Shown: positions 1 to 8,792, counted from the stretch's first letter. The stretch is DNA of 64,000 nucleotides from Chryseobacterium oleae (GCF_900115055.1 NZ_FOVD01000004.1:370849-434848), one strand, 5' to 3'. Notes: a model not told the origin generated them from the letters alone. Translations and numbers: made by a program.

Positions 1-25
1 TATGAATTTAGAATAAACGGTCCAC

Positions 26-58
26 AAACCTTATAGGTTTCAAAAACCTATAAGGTTT
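26..58. repeat. Perfect palindromic intergenic repeat
   Basis: Two 15-bp arms (AAACCTTATAGGTTT and its exact complement) are separated by 3 bp, 56 bp before paaZ. Each arm is itself nearly palindromic. There is no T-run directly after it, so it looks more like a dispersed intergenic palindrome than a terminator. It may still end transcription of the gene to the left of the window. Confidence 0.75.
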
Positions 59-113
59 AAAGAAAAAGTAGGATTTTTTAGAGATTAAAAAGAAATAAAA
101 AGTTAAAAATAAT

Positions 114-2609
114 ATGGAAAAACTGAAAAATTACATCTACGGAGAATGGGTAGAAGGTACCGGAAACGGAGTTCCTTTATACAATGCCGTTACAGGCGAG
201 CAGGTTGCTGTTTCAGATACAGAAGGGCTTAATTTTGAGCAGGCTCTTGACTACGGAAGAACAGTAGGCTACAAAAACCTTTCTTCCATGACGTTTTATG
301 ACAGAGGAGAGATGCTGAAAAAAGTGGCTCTTTATCTTTTGGAAAGAAAGAAAAAATATTACGAATTATCATATAAAACCGGAGCTACCCACGCAGATTC
401 TTGGGTAGATATAGAAGGAGGTTTCGGTACTTTCTTTACCTATTCCGGATTGGCCAAAAGAATGCTTCCCAACACTCCGTTCTGGGTGGATGGCGAAACT
501 CAGAAAATCTCTGCTAACGGAACTTTTCTGGGAACTCACATTCTCACACCAAGTGAGGGAGTTTCTATACAGATCAATGCTTATAACTTCCCGGTTTGGG
601 GAATGCTGGAAAAACTCTCAACTTCCCTGTTGGCAGGTGTTCCTTCCATTGTAAAGCCATCTCCTTACGGTTCTTACCTGACCAATGCAGTTTTCCAGGA
701 CATGATCGAAAGTGGTGTCCTTCCGGAAGGTGCCCTTCAATTGGTTTGTGGTGAGCCGGGAAATATTCTGGATTATGTTCAGGATGGTGATTCCGTACTG
801 TTCACTGGTTCTGCCAATACAGGAAGAAAGCTGAAATCAATGCCTTCTATCGCTGGAAATGCAGTGCGTTTCAATATGGAAGCAGATTCTCTGAACTGTT
901 CAATTTTAGGTCTGGATGCAAAACCGGGAACTCCGGAATTTGATCTCTTCATCAAAGAAGTACGTACTGAAATGACTACCAAAGCAGGTCAGAAATGTAC
1001 GGCAATCAGAAGGATTATTGTTCCTGAGCACCTGATCGGAGATGTTCAGAATGCCTTATCTAAAGCTTTAGACCAAACCAAAATCGGAAATCCGTTGAGC
1101 AGAGAAACCAGAATGGGATCACTGGTAGGAAAACAGCAGTACGATGAGGTGGTTAGAAAAGTAAATATTTTAAAATCAGAAACAGAACTGGTTTACGACG
1201 GAAAACATGAACTTGTAGATGCAGACTATGATAATGGTGCATTCATGAGCCCGAAACTGTTCTTAAACGATAAGCCTTTCGAGAAAAATATCTCTCATGA
1301 TGTAGAAGCTTTCGGACCGGTTTCTACGTTAATGCCTTATAAAGATGCCGAAGAAGCGGCGGCTCTTGCTAAAAGAGGAAAAGGAAGTTTGGTAGGATCT
1401 ATTATTTCCCACGACGAAAACTTTATCGCAGAAACTTCATGGAAAATGGCTTCCCAACATGGTAGAATTTTTGTGCTGAACAGAGATAACGCCAAAGAAA
1501 GTACTGGTCACGGTTCTCCGTTGCCTACTTTGATGCATGGTGGTCCGGGAAGAGCTGGCGGAGGAGAGGAAATGGGCGGACTGAACGGTCTTCATTTCTT
1601 CCTTCAGAAAACAGCGATTCAGGGTTCTCCGGATGTGTTGAAAGCAATTACAAAAGTATATCAGCAGGGTGCAGAGAAAAAATTCTCAGACAAGCATCCG
1701 TTCCAGAAATATTTTGAAGAAGTTGAAGTAGGAGATTCATTGGAAACGGCAGGAAGAACGGTTACCGATGCAGATATCGTTAATTTCTCCAATGTTTCCT
1801 GGGATCATTTCTATGCACATACCGATGCTACAAGCTTAACCGGAACGATTTTCGATAAAACGGTAGCCCATGGATATTTCATCCTTTCTGCAGCAGCAGG
1901 ACTGTTTGTTTCAGGGAAAAAAGGACCTGTTATCGCCAACTACGGTTTGGAAAACTGTTCATTCTTTAAACCGGTTTATGCGGGAGATACCATCACGGTT
2001 TATTTAACAGCAAAAGAAAAAATAAACAGAGGCGTAAAAGGAAGAAACATTCCTTCCGGTGTTGTAAAATGGTTGGTGGAAGTGCTGAACCAAAGAGATG
2101 AGATCGTTTGTGTAGCGACGATCCTGACATTGGTGGCCAAGCATTCTCCTTTCATCGATTTGAAAGTGAAAAATGTTCAGAAAATATTGAGTGGTTTAAC
2201 AGAAACGACACCGATAAACTGGGGTAAAATGTCTCCTCAGCAAATGATCGAACATCTTGAACACGGAGTTCTGGTAAGCTTAGGTGAGCCGGAAGCCGAC
2301 AAATGTTTCACGCCGGAAGAACAGTTGGAAAAATGGCAGGATTCCCTTTATAATCACAGAAAAATGCCGAAAGATTTCCCTGCTCCATTCCTGGCTGAAG
2401 ATGAAACCTTACTGGAATTAAAACATAAAAACCTGGAAGCTGCCAAACAGTCATTCCTGGATAACTTACAGAGATTTACAGTCTATTACAGAGAAAATCC
2501 ACAGGCTGAGCACATGAACTATGTATTCGGAAAACTGAATAAAGAAATGTGGGAGCTGATGCATAAGAAGCATTTTACGCACCATTTCGAGCAGTTTGGA
2601 TTGATTTAA
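114..2609 (+). CDS. paaZ: PaaZ-like bifunctional oxepin-CoA hydrolase/aldehyde dehydrogenase with extra C-terminal domain
   Basis: In phenylacetate catabolism PaaZ opens the oxepin-CoA ring and oxidises the resulting semialdehyde. Residues 1 to about 520 are an aldehyde dehydrogenase, with the nucleophile Cys295 (GQKCTA) and general base Glu256 (NMEAD), matching the numbering of E. coli PaaZ. Residues about 535 to 680 are a MaoC-type hot-dog hydratase with the Asp564/His569 pair in WDHFYAH. E. coli PaaZ stops near 680 residues; here about 150 more follow, with W-G-K-M-S-P-Q-Q-M-I-E-H, which resembles the DUF1569/DinB-like helical family. The start ATG is preceded by an A-rich leader without a strong Shine-Dalgarno sequence, usual in Bacteroidota. 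The other paa genes are not in the window, apart from a possible partner at 9678. Confidence 0.93.
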   Translation: MEKLKNYIYGEWVEGTGNGVPLYNAVTGEQVAVSDTEGLNFEQALDYGRTVGYKNLSSMTFYDRGEMLKKVALYLLERKKKYYELSYKTGATHADSWVDIEGGFGTFFTYSGLAKRMLPNTPFWVDGETQKISANGTFLGTHILTPSEGVSIQINAYNFPVWGMLEKLSTSLLAGVPSIVKPSPYGSYLTNAVFQDMIESGVLPEGALQLVCGEPGNILDYVQDGDSVLFTGSANTGRKLKSMPSIAGNAVRFNMEADSLNCSILGLDAKPGTPEFDLFIKEVRTEMTTKAGQKCTAIRRIIVPEHLIGDVQNALSKALDQTKIGNPLSRETRMGSLVGKQQYDEVVRKVNILKSETELVYDGKHELVDADYDNGAFMSPKLFLNDKPFEKNISHDVEAFGPVSTLMPYKDAEEAAALAKRGKGSLVGSIISHDENFIAETSWKMASQHGRIFVLNRDNAKESTGHGSPLPTLMHGGPGRAGGGEEMGGLNGLHFFLQKTAIQGSPDVLKAITKVYQQGAEKKFSDKHPFQKYFEEVEVGDSLETAGRTVTDADIVNFSNVSWDHFYAHTDATSLTGTIFDKTVAHGYFILSAAAGLFVSGKKGPVIANYGLENCSFFKPVYAGDTITVYLTAKEKINRGVKGRNIPSGVVKWLVEVLNQRDEIVCVATILTLVAKHSPFIDLKVKNVQKILSGLTETTPINWGKMSPQQMIEHLEHGVLVSLGEPEADKCFTPEEQLEKWQDSLYNHRKMPKDFPAPFLAEDETLLELKHKNLEAAKQSFLDNLQRFTVYYRENPQAEHMNYVFGKLNKEMWELMHKKHFTHHFEQFGLI

Positions 2610-2612
2610 TTC

Positions 2613-2681
2613 AAAATAAAATATAAATTGATAATCCCTTTTGGTTTTTACTGAAAGGGATTTTTTTAATTATCCTTGTCA
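2613..2681 (+). repeat. Direct repeat copy 1, containing the paaZ terminator
   Basis: About 68 bp, starting AAAATAAAATATAAATTGAT, recur at 2954-3021 with only a few differences. The repeat includes a hairpin (AATCCCTTT at 2633-2641 with AAAGGGATT at 2654-2662) followed by a T-run, so this copy acts as the paaZ terminator. The two copies bracket the leader peptide cassette at 2794-2955. Confidence 0.85.
2633..2667 (+). terminator. Intrinsic terminator after paaZ
   Basis: A 9-bp stem (AATCCCTTT/AAAGGGATT) with a 12-nt loop is followed by seven T. It lies 24 bp after the paaZ stop codon. Confidence 0.85.
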
Positions 2682-2741
2682 GGGATCAACAAGTAAGCCG
2701 TTGGAAAATAAAAGTTTATATTAAAAATAGTAACTTTAAAA

Positions 2742-2774
2742 GGCGAAATCCGAAAAGCATATAGAGTAGGAAAA
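2742..2774 (+). promoter_or_regulatory. Shared 5' leader element, copy A
   Basis: Reads GCG-AAA-TCCGAAAAGC-ATAT-AGAGTAGGAAAA and ends 19 nt before the leader peptide start. The same element occurs at 9395-9430, 40441-40475 and 43076-43109 on the minus strand. A -7-like box TAACTTTA at 2731-2738 would place the transcription start at about 2742-2745, so the element would be the first part of the mRNA. TCC and GGA near its ends could pair. Confidence 0.7.
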
Positions 2775-2793
2775 AAATTAAAAACTCATGACT

Positions 2794-2955
2794 ATGGAAA
2801 ATTTAAAAAAACTTTCAAGAAATGAATTGAGATCTGTTAAAGGTGCCGGTCCAAACTGGGCTTGTTTCCCTAATTCCTGCCCTCCGGGAAGTTGTTGCCG
2901 CCCTGGAAGATGGCCGGATATTGCAAGAGCATGTTATATATGCGCTGATTCTTAA
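2794..2955 (+). CDS. Double-glycine-type leader peptide with six-Cys core (peptide A)
   Basis: A 53-aa precursor. The leader MENLKKLSRNELRSVKGA matches the leaders at 40423, 43056 and 53521, with Gly-Ala instead of Gly-Gly at the expected cleavage site. The core has six cysteines in the order C-x4-C-x4-CC-x11-C-x2-C, a C-C-CC-C-C framework. An in-frame ATG six bases upstream (2788) is possible, but the related peptides begin at the equivalent of 2794. Such leaders are cut by C39-peptidase ABC exporters; the one in this window is 38 kb away (40489-42681). It sits alone with its own leader element and terminator, and an SMI1/KNR4 gene follows. The activity of the peptide is unknown; antimicrobial or signalling roles are guesses. 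Confidence 0.8.
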   Translation: MENLKKLSRNELRSVKGAGPNWACFPNSCPPGSCCRPGRWPDIARACYICADS

Positions 2956-3021
2956 AATAAAATATAAATTGATAGTCCCTTTTGGTTTTTACTGAAAGGG
3001 ATTTTTTAATGATCCCTGTCA
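2954..3021 (+). repeat. Direct repeat copy 2, containing the peptide A terminator
   Basis: This is a near-identical copy of 2613-2681. Its first bases include most of the TAA stop codon of peptide A. The hairpin at 2975-3003 has one wobble pair relative to copy 1 and is followed by six T. Confidence 0.85.
2974..3007 (+). terminator. Intrinsic terminator after peptide A
   Basis: The hairpin pairs GTCCCTTT with AAAGGGAT, with a T-run to 3007. It is the duplicated form of the paaZ terminator. Confidence 0.8.
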
Positions 3022-3118
3022 ACTTACTGCATGAAAAATATTGGTTTAGTAAGGCTTTTTATTAAAAATGATAATTACTTTTACAGCAAATCAAAATCAC
3101 ATTTATTTAAGACAAAAT

Positions 3119-3655
3119 ATGGAGCCACAATTTTTCAAAGACTTTGACTTTACGGATTTCTGGAACGAAAGCAGTTATTCCGTAAGAGATTATATTGAGC
3201 CATTTCCGGATGATGCACTTATTACTTCAATAGAAGAAGAACTGGGGTACAAACTTCCGGCTTCTTATATCGAACTGATGAAACTGCAGAATGGCGGATT
3301 GGTTGATAAATCCTGCTTTCCTACCTCAGAAGAGAATTCATGGGCCGATGATCATATTGCGATTACCGGAATTATGGGCATTGGAAGAGAGAAAACCTAT
3401 TCCATCTGTGGAGAACTCGGAAGCCAGTTTATGATTGAGGAATGGGGCTATCCTGCAATTGGTATCTATATCTGCGACTGTCCTTCGGCTGGGCACGATA
3501 TGGTTTTGCTGGATTATTCCAATTGTGGAAAAGACGGTGAACCGGAAGTGGTTCATATTGATCAGGAAAATGATTATAAAAAAATAGTTCTCGCCAAAGA
3601 CTTTGAAACTTTCATCAAAGGCCTGAAAGATGAGGATGAATTTGACGGTGAATAA
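3119..3655 (+). CDS. SMI1/KNR4 family protein
   Basis: A 178-aa soluble protein from the ATG at 3119 (MEPQFFKDFDF). An upstream in-frame ATG at 3068 would add 17 residues that do not look like part of the fold. The pattern SIEEELGYKLPASYIELMKLQNGG is the usual N-terminal core of SMI1/KNR4 domains, and the WGYPAIGIYICDCPSAGHD segment also fits. In bacteria these domains are frequent immunity proteins in toxin systems, or regulatory proteins. Its place just after the leader peptide cassette and before DUF4241 fits an accessory, possibly protective, role. No toxin partner is visible. Confidence 0.85.
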   Translation: MEPQFFKDFDFTDFWNESSYSVRDYIEPFPDDALITSIEEELGYKLPASYIELMKLQNGGLVDKSCFPTSEENSWADDHIAITGIMGIGREKTYSICGELGSQFMIEEWGYPAIGIYICDCPSAGHDMVLLDYSNCGKDGEPEVVHIDQENDYKKIVLAKDFETFIKGLKDEDEFDGE

Positions 3656-3704
3656 TAAAACAGGTATTTTTAAACTTTAAATCAAATCGTAAAAAATAAA
3701 AACA

Positions 3705-4454
3705 ATGAACGAAAGCTGGATGCAAAAATGGGAAGAGGTAAAAGATATCCTTACCTGTCCCGTAGATTTGGAAACCTATTTTACTTCAGATAAAATTCTG
3801 GAGCAGGAAATGGAAGTCATGGAAATCGGGAATGTTTCCCTGCCGTCCGGAAAAGTGATTGTAAGAGATCCTTTGGTTTATTTAAATGCAAAGGAGAAAC
3901 CCTATTTTGTTGAAGTGCCAAAAGGTAATTTCCCCGTTAAAATCGCTGTGGCCAAATTCGAAGATTGGGGAGACCGGTATGCTGCTGTGAAAGTGGAATT
4001 TACAAAAGAAGAGGCTGTTGTATACAGAGAGGCATTGATAGGAGAAGAGGAACTTGGAGATTCTGAGGAAGAAGATTATTTTGGCTTTGTAGTAGATGCA
4101 GGGTTGGCGTGTATTACCGATACACAGGTAGTTCCTTATGTGGAGAAGTTTATTTCTGAACTTGATGTGGAAAATATTTACGATGACTATTTTGCAGAAA
4201 TTTTTGCTAAAAACTATAAAGAAAATCCTGATAATCAAAGAGATTTGGGAGACTGGATCAATTGGAAAGTGCCGGATACAGAATATCAGATTCCAATATT
4301 TGCAAGCGGTTTAGGAGATGGAGTATATCCTGTTTACTTTGGGTATGATGCAAAGGACGAAATCTGCAGCCTTTATATTCACTTTATTGATATCGAAATG
4401 GAATTATCTGATGAAGGAGAGGACGAAGACGATGATGAAAATACAGATCAGTAG
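3705..4454 (+). CDS. DUF4241 domain-containing protein
   Basis: A 249-aa acidic soluble protein with no signal peptide and a very acidic tail (GEDEDDDENTDQ). The features VSLPSGKVIVRDPLVY near residues 44-60, the PYFVEVPKGNFPV strand and the GLGDGVYPVYFGYD stretch near residues 205-220 are those I associate with DUF4241. The molecular function is unknown; members often occur beside SMI1/KNR4-type proteins. It lies 49 bp after the SMI1/KNR4 gene and 30 bp before the glycosylase gene, so the genes are probably cotranscribed. Confidence 0.75.
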   Translation: MNESWMQKWEEVKDILTCPVDLETYFTSDKILEQEMEVMEIGNVSLPSGKVIVRDPLVYLNAKEKPYFVEVPKGNFPVKIAVAKFEDWGDRYAAVKVEFTKEEAVVYREALIGEEELGDSEEEDYFGFVVDAGLACITDTQVVPYVEKFISELDVENIYDDYFAEIFAKNYKENPDNQRDLGDWINWKVPDTEYQIPIFASGLGDGVYPVYFGYDAKDEICSLYIHFIDIEMELSDEGEDEDDDENTDQ

Positions 4455-4484
4455 GATAATTCGAGGGGTTAAAATAATTTTTCA

Positions 4485-5171
4485 ATGAATAAAAATTTTG
4501 CAGATGCTGTCATAGAATTCAATAAAAACCTTAAGTTTTCAGGAGATCTTCCTGAAGGCTTCGAGGCTATGAATCCGTATCTGGATAATCCGGAAACGAT
4601 GACGGTCATGGAAGAATTTTATCACAAATACTATAATGACAGAAACCAGAGGAAATTGATGATCGGGATCAATCCCAGCAGGCATGGAGCAGGAGTGACG
4701 GGCGTTCCGTTTACCGATACCAAAAGGCTGGAAGCGGTCTGCGGAATTAAAATGCAGTCGGCCCACACCCATGAAGTTTCCTCTGTTTTTATGTATGATA
4801 TGATTGTTGAATATGGTGGTCCGGAAGAATTTTATAAAGACGTTTATATCAATTCACCTTTTCCGCTGGCTATTGTGAAGAAAGCAAAAACCGGCTGGCT
4901 GAACGCCAATTATTATGATGATAAAAAACTTTTTGAAGCCGTAAAAGATTTTATGATTGATTCTTTGAAAAAACATATCAGCCTGGGCGTGGATACTTCC
5001 GAAGTCTTTGTTCTCGGCAAAAAGAATTCGAAATTTATTTCTGCACTGAATAAAGAAGCTCAACTATTTGAAACCATGACCGTTCTTGAGCATCCCAGAT
5101 ATATCCAGCAGTATAAAACAAAAGAAAAACAGCTGTACATCGACAAATATATTTTGGCTTTGAAAAAATAG
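4485..5171 (+). CDS. SMUG2-type uracil-DNA glycosylase family protein
   Basis: 228 aa. The motif MIGINPSRHGAGVTGVPFTD (residues about 62-81) is the active-site region of the SMUG2 branch of the uracil-DNA glycosylase superfamily (also called DUF4918), and the C-terminal VLEHPRYIQQY supplies the His-Pro motif of the second conserved loop. These enzymes excise uracil or related damaged bases from DNA. It lies 30 bp downstream of DUF4241 and 28 bp upstream of the helicase gene, so a joint DNA-processing unit is plausible. Substrate choice cannot be read from the sequence. Confidence 0.82.
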   Translation: MNKNFADAVIEFNKNLKFSGDLPEGFEAMNPYLDNPETMTVMEEFYHKYYNDRNQRKLMIGINPSRHGAGVTGVPFTDTKRLEAVCGIKMQSAHTHEVSSVFMYDMIVEYGGPEEFYKDVYINSPFPLAIVKKAKTGWLNANYYDDKKLFEAVKDFMIDSLKKHISLGVDTSEVFVLGKKNSKFISALNKEAQLFETMTVLEHPRYIQQYKTKEKQLYIDKYILALKK

Positions 5172-5199
5172 CTGTTAATTGCATCACTGAACAATCACC

Positions 5200-7884
5200 A
5201 TGACTATTTTTCCTGCCCATACAAAATTTAAATACAGCTGGCGCGCTTATCAGAAGAGATTTCTGGATGATCTTGACGGATTTCTTACCGATCGGCATCT
5301 GCACGTCACCGCACCTCCCGGCTCCGGAAAAACCGTTTTAGGACTGGAAGTTATGCTGAGACTCAATAAACCAACACTTATTGTAGCCCCAACCTTAGCT
5401 GTCAAAAATCAATGGGTGCAGAGATTTTGCGAACTTTTTCTTGATACAGAAACAGTACCGGACTGGATCTCCACTGATATTAAAAATCCCGGACTTATTA
5501 CCGTCACCACTTATCAGGGAATTCATGCAGCATCAGGTGTGCCGGATGACGATGAAACGGAGATTGAAAAAAAATCATCCAGAGTTTCCTTAACTGAAAT
5601 TATAAAGAAACTTCAGAAGCAGAAAGTGAAAACCTTTATTTTTGATGAGGCCCATCATCTGAAAAATGCATGGTGGAGAAGCTTGATGGAATTGAAAACA
5701 TCGATAGATCCAACCGTTGTCTCCCTTACCGCAACCCCTCCTTTTGATGTCTCCGGCTCCGAATGGCAAAAATATATGCAGCTGAACGGCCCCATAGATG
5801 CAGAGATTTCCGTTCCGGAATTAATGATTGAAGGCGATCTTTGTCCGCACCAGGATCTGGTGTATTTTACATTGCCAACCTATGAAGAGCAGCAGAAAAT
5901 AGAACATTATTATACACAGGCTGCGGCGTTTTTTAAAGAAATTGAGAATGACGATATTCTTCTCAATGCATTGGAACAGCACCCTGTTTACCAGAAACCA
6001 ATGGATCATCTGGAATGGATCTATGAAAATATATCCTCCTATACTTCCGGGCTCATTTATCTTCATTTCAGAAAAAAAGAAATCTCTGAGATTCATTTTG
6101 AAATCATTGGTGATCAGCATCAGTACATTCCTGAATTTGATTTTTTCTGGCTCGAAGAACTTCTCGACTTTTATCTGATTGTAGATGAAGTGAATTTTAA
6201 AAACGAAGAAGATCACCGTACCGTTTTAGAGAACAGATTGAAAAGACAGGGATTCCTGGAAAAAAAGGCGATCAGTTTTTTCAACAATAGAAATGTAAGC
6301 CAGATCCTTAATTCCAGTATTGGAAAACTTCAGGGGATTAAAGAGATTGTGGAATTTGAATTTTCTGTTTTGAAAGAAGATCTGAGAATGGTAGTTCTTA
6401 CAGACTTTATAAAAAAGGAATACCTATCCACCGATACCGAAAATAATCTCCATCTGGACAAAATCGGAGCCATTCCTATTTTTGAAAAGCTGAGACGTGA
6501 GAATTCCCAGAATAAAAAAATAGGTGTTCTGACGGGAAGTATTGTCATCATTCCTTTATCTGTAAAGGAAAAGATGAATGAGTGGTGTTCCAGAAAAGGG
6601 ATATTGGGAGTATCATTTTCACCTGTTGCATATGATAAGGACTACATCCAGGTCAATCTGACGGAACAGATAAAACACGATATCGTTCATATCATCACAG
6701 AAATTTTTCAACAGGGTTATATTCAGGTGTTGATTGGTACGAAAGCTTTACTGGGTGAAGGCTGGGATGCTCCTAAAATGAATACTTTGATTCTTGCCAG
6801 TTTTGTGAGTTCCTTTGTCCTTTCCAACCAGATGAGAGGAAGAGTCATAAGAATAGATAAAGACAGTTCCCAAAAGACCGGAAATATATGGCATCTTGTA
6901 TGTTTTGATCCAAAGAGTGAGAATGGTGGTCAGGATATGGATATTGTGAAAAAGAGATTTAAAACCTTTGTGGGAATTTCAACCCACGATGAAACGTCCA
7001 TTGAGAACAATTTTGAAAGACTCAATATCAAGACTATTGAAAAAGAAGATCAGATTCCAGTCATCAATCAGGAGAGTTTTTCCTGGGCTAAGAACAGGAA
7101 AGATCTCACGTTGCGATGGAAATTAGCTTTAGATAAGGGAAATATTCTCGTCGAAGAAATTAAGGTTCCTTCCGGCGATCTTACCGAAGTGACCGATATG
7201 AAGATGACTTATCTCGGAAAAATGACTGCGGACCTTTCTAAAGTAATGATATCAACCGTTTTGTTATTTGGACAGGATCTTCTTCTGGGAATACTAAAGA
7301 ATATGGAGGCGATAAATTCTGTTAAAAGCTTTTCCTGGGTGATGTTTCTCTTTGGAGGACTAGGGTTTCTTGCGTATGGTTTAAAATTTTACCGTGCATT
7401 GAGACAGTATCTCAAATATAAAAACGCGGCAGGACATATCGGACTCATAGGTGAAACTGTTCTCAATTGCCTGATCTATGAGAGAATTATTACAACTCCT
7501 CCAGAAAAGATGAAAGTGGTAAGTTCCGGGGCTAAAGGTGATATGTTCTGTTATCTGGACGGTGGAAGTCACTATGAGAAATCACAGTTTATTCAGGTTT
7601 TGCAGGAGGTTATTTCTAAGATTGATAATCCGCGTTATCTGCTTAAACAGCAGGCTAAGCTTTTCTTTACGAAGAAATATATCTATTATCCTGTACCGGA
7701 AGTTTTTGCTAAAAACAAAAAAAGCGCTGAGCTGTTTATGAAAACCTGGAGCGAAAAAATTGAAAAATCAGAACTTGTTTTTACCAGAACCATTGAAGGA
7801 CGTCGTATTCTTTTACAGCTGAGGTTTCAATCCCTGCTAAAAAGAAATGCAAGAATAGAACATCTTCACAAATGGACCCGCTAA
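5200..7884 (+). CDS. SF2 DEAD/DEAH-box helicase with C-terminal membrane hairpin
   Basis: 894 aa. Motif I is APPGSGKT (about residue 40), motif II is FDEAHH (about 149), motif III is SLTATPP, and the C-terminal RecA lobe carries GTKALLGEGWDAP and NQMRGRVIRID (motifs V and VI). About 150 residues are inserted between the two lobes. After the helicase core, residues about 680-728 form two hydrophobic segments (MISTVLLFGQDLLLGIL and FSWVMFLFGGLGFLAYGL), predicted to tether the protein to the inner membrane, and a soluble tail of about 165 residues follows. A membrane-anchored superfamily 2 helicase next to a DNA glycosylase is unusual; defence or DNA-uptake processing is only a guess. Confidence 0.85.
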   Translation: MTIFPAHTKFKYSWRAYQKRFLDDLDGFLTDRHLHVTAPPGSGKTVLGLEVMLRLNKPTLIVAPTLAVKNQWVQRFCELFLDTETVPDWISTDIKNPGLITVTTYQGIHAASGVPDDDETEIEKKSSRVSLTEIIKKLQKQKVKTFIFDEAHHLKNAWWRSLMELKTSIDPTVVSLTATPPFDVSGSEWQKYMQLNGPIDAEISVPELMIEGDLCPHQDLVYFTLPTYEEQQKIEHYYTQAAAFFKEIENDDILLNALEQHPVYQKPMDHLEWIYENISSYTSGLIYLHFRKKEISEIHFEIIGDQHQYIPEFDFFWLEELLDFYLIVDEVNFKNEEDHRTVLENRLKRQGFLEKKAISFFNNRNVSQILNSSIGKLQGIKEIVEFEFSVLKEDLRMVVLTDFIKKEYLSTDTENNLHLDKIGAIPIFEKLRRENSQNKKIGVLTGSIVIIPLSVKEKMNEWCSRKGILGVSFSPVAYDKDYIQVNLTEQIKHDIVHIITEIFQQGYIQVLIGTKALLGEGWDAPKMNTLILASFVSSFVLSNQMRGRVIRIDKDSSQKTGNIWHLVCFDPKSENGGQDMDIVKKRFKTFVGISTHDETSIENNFERLNIKTIEKEDQIPVINQESFSWAKNRKDLTLRWKLALDKGNILVEEIKVPSGDLTEVTDMKMTYLGKMTADLSKVMISTVLLFGQDLLLGILKNMEAINSVKSFSWVMFLFGGLGFLAYGLKFYRALRQYLKYKNAAGHIGLIGETVLNCLIYERIITTPPEKMKVVSSGAKGDMFCYLDGGSHYEKSQFIQVLQEVISKIDNPRYLLKQQAKLFFTKKYIYYPVPEVFAKNKKSAELFMKTWSEKIEKSELVFTRTIEGRRILLQLRFQSLLKRNARIEHLHKWTR

Positions 7885-7891
7885 AAAACAA

Positions 7892-7917
7892 AAATTCCCT
7901 GAGGGATCAGGGAATTT
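7892..7917. terminator. Bidirectional terminator between convergent genes
   Basis: An 11-bp perfect stem (AAATTCCCTGA/TCAGGGAATTT) has a GGGA loop. On the minus strand it is followed by TTTTTGTTTTTT, so it serves best as the terminator of the T9SS gene; the plus-strand T-run is short. Confidence 0.75.
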
Positions 7918-7970
7918 CTCATTTATGCATTAGAATCTTTTCGAGGGCACAAATCACTTATGAAAAATTT

Positions 7971-8792
7971 TTATTTTTTGATGATCTTGGAAGAGCCTGA
8001 TGGTGTTTTGAGGATATAAACGCCATTCGGAAGTTCCGAGATGTCTGTCTGATTGGTTCCTTTCTTCAGATCCATTTTTTTTAGCAATTTCCCTTCCTGG
8101 CTGTAAATTTCAGCCGGCGCATTGTCTTCTGTCTGAATAGAAAGAGATCCGCTGGTAGGATTAGGATAGATACTCATCATTTTTTTTGAAGAAGTAGCTT
8201 CGTTAGTTGCCAGTACGATACCGGAATCTTTTACCCAACTAAATGCGTCGAGCCCTCCATATCTGTAACCTCCTCCCAGGGTAATTCTAAGCTCGTCAAT
8301 AATGATATTTGAGTAGTTCTGACCGTTTAAATTGGTCAGATCTATCAGGGTATATCCGTTTGCTGTAGCCATAGAAGTGTTAAAGCCTGTAGATTTAGTC
8401 TGTGTAAACTTAGTAACACCGCTTAGCCTTCCTGTAACTGTTAGGGTCCCCGCTACAGTCAGATCTAAATTAAGAGCAGAAAGGTACATCCAGAAACGGT
8501 TTGCTTTAAACAGGTTCGATGTCGTTTTAATACTGAAAGACGGTGGTGAAGCAGTATCGTTGGAGTTATCTATATATCTGTTATCGTTAGCTGTTCCGTT
8601 CCATCCTGTATTAGGGTAATTCGCCTGGATGTCAAAAAGTCCTACATGAGAGATGATATTAAAGATCACTCCGTTATCGGTAAAACTTGCACTTCCGTTC
8701 GATTCGGTTTCAAATTGCTCTGTACTTGTCTGTGCAAAAGAAAATAAGGATATGAACAGACTACAGATGGTTAAAAAAATAGTTCTTTTCAT
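7971..8792 (-). CDS. Secreted protein with T9SS type A sorting domain
   Basis: 273 aa. It has an N-terminal Sec signal peptide (MKRTIFLTICSLFISLFSFAQ) and a C-terminal sorting domain starting SIYPNPTSGSLSI, with the K-KGTNQTDISELPNGVYILK pattern and the final KIIKK. The middle part (residues about 20-190) is rich in beta-strand, Thr and Asn, resembling a carbohydrate-binding or jelly-roll fold, but I do not recognise a family. The T9SS translocon gene sprA in this window would export such a protein. It is 28 bp downstream of the tail-collar gene and may share its transcript. Confidence 0.85.
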   Translation of the reverse strand: MKRTIFLTICSLFISLFSFAQTSTEQFETESNGSASFTDNGVIFNIISHVGLFDIQANYPNTGWNGTANDNRYIDNSNDTASPPSFSIKTTSNLFKANRFWMYLSALNLDLTVAGTLTVTGRLSGVTKFTQTKSTGFNTSMATANGYTLIDLTNLNGQNYSNIIIDELRITLGGGYRYGGLDAFSWVKDSGIVLATNEATSSKKMMSIYPNPTSGSLSIQTEDNAPAEIYSQEGKLLKKMDLKKGTNQTDISELPNGVYILKTPSGSSKIIKK

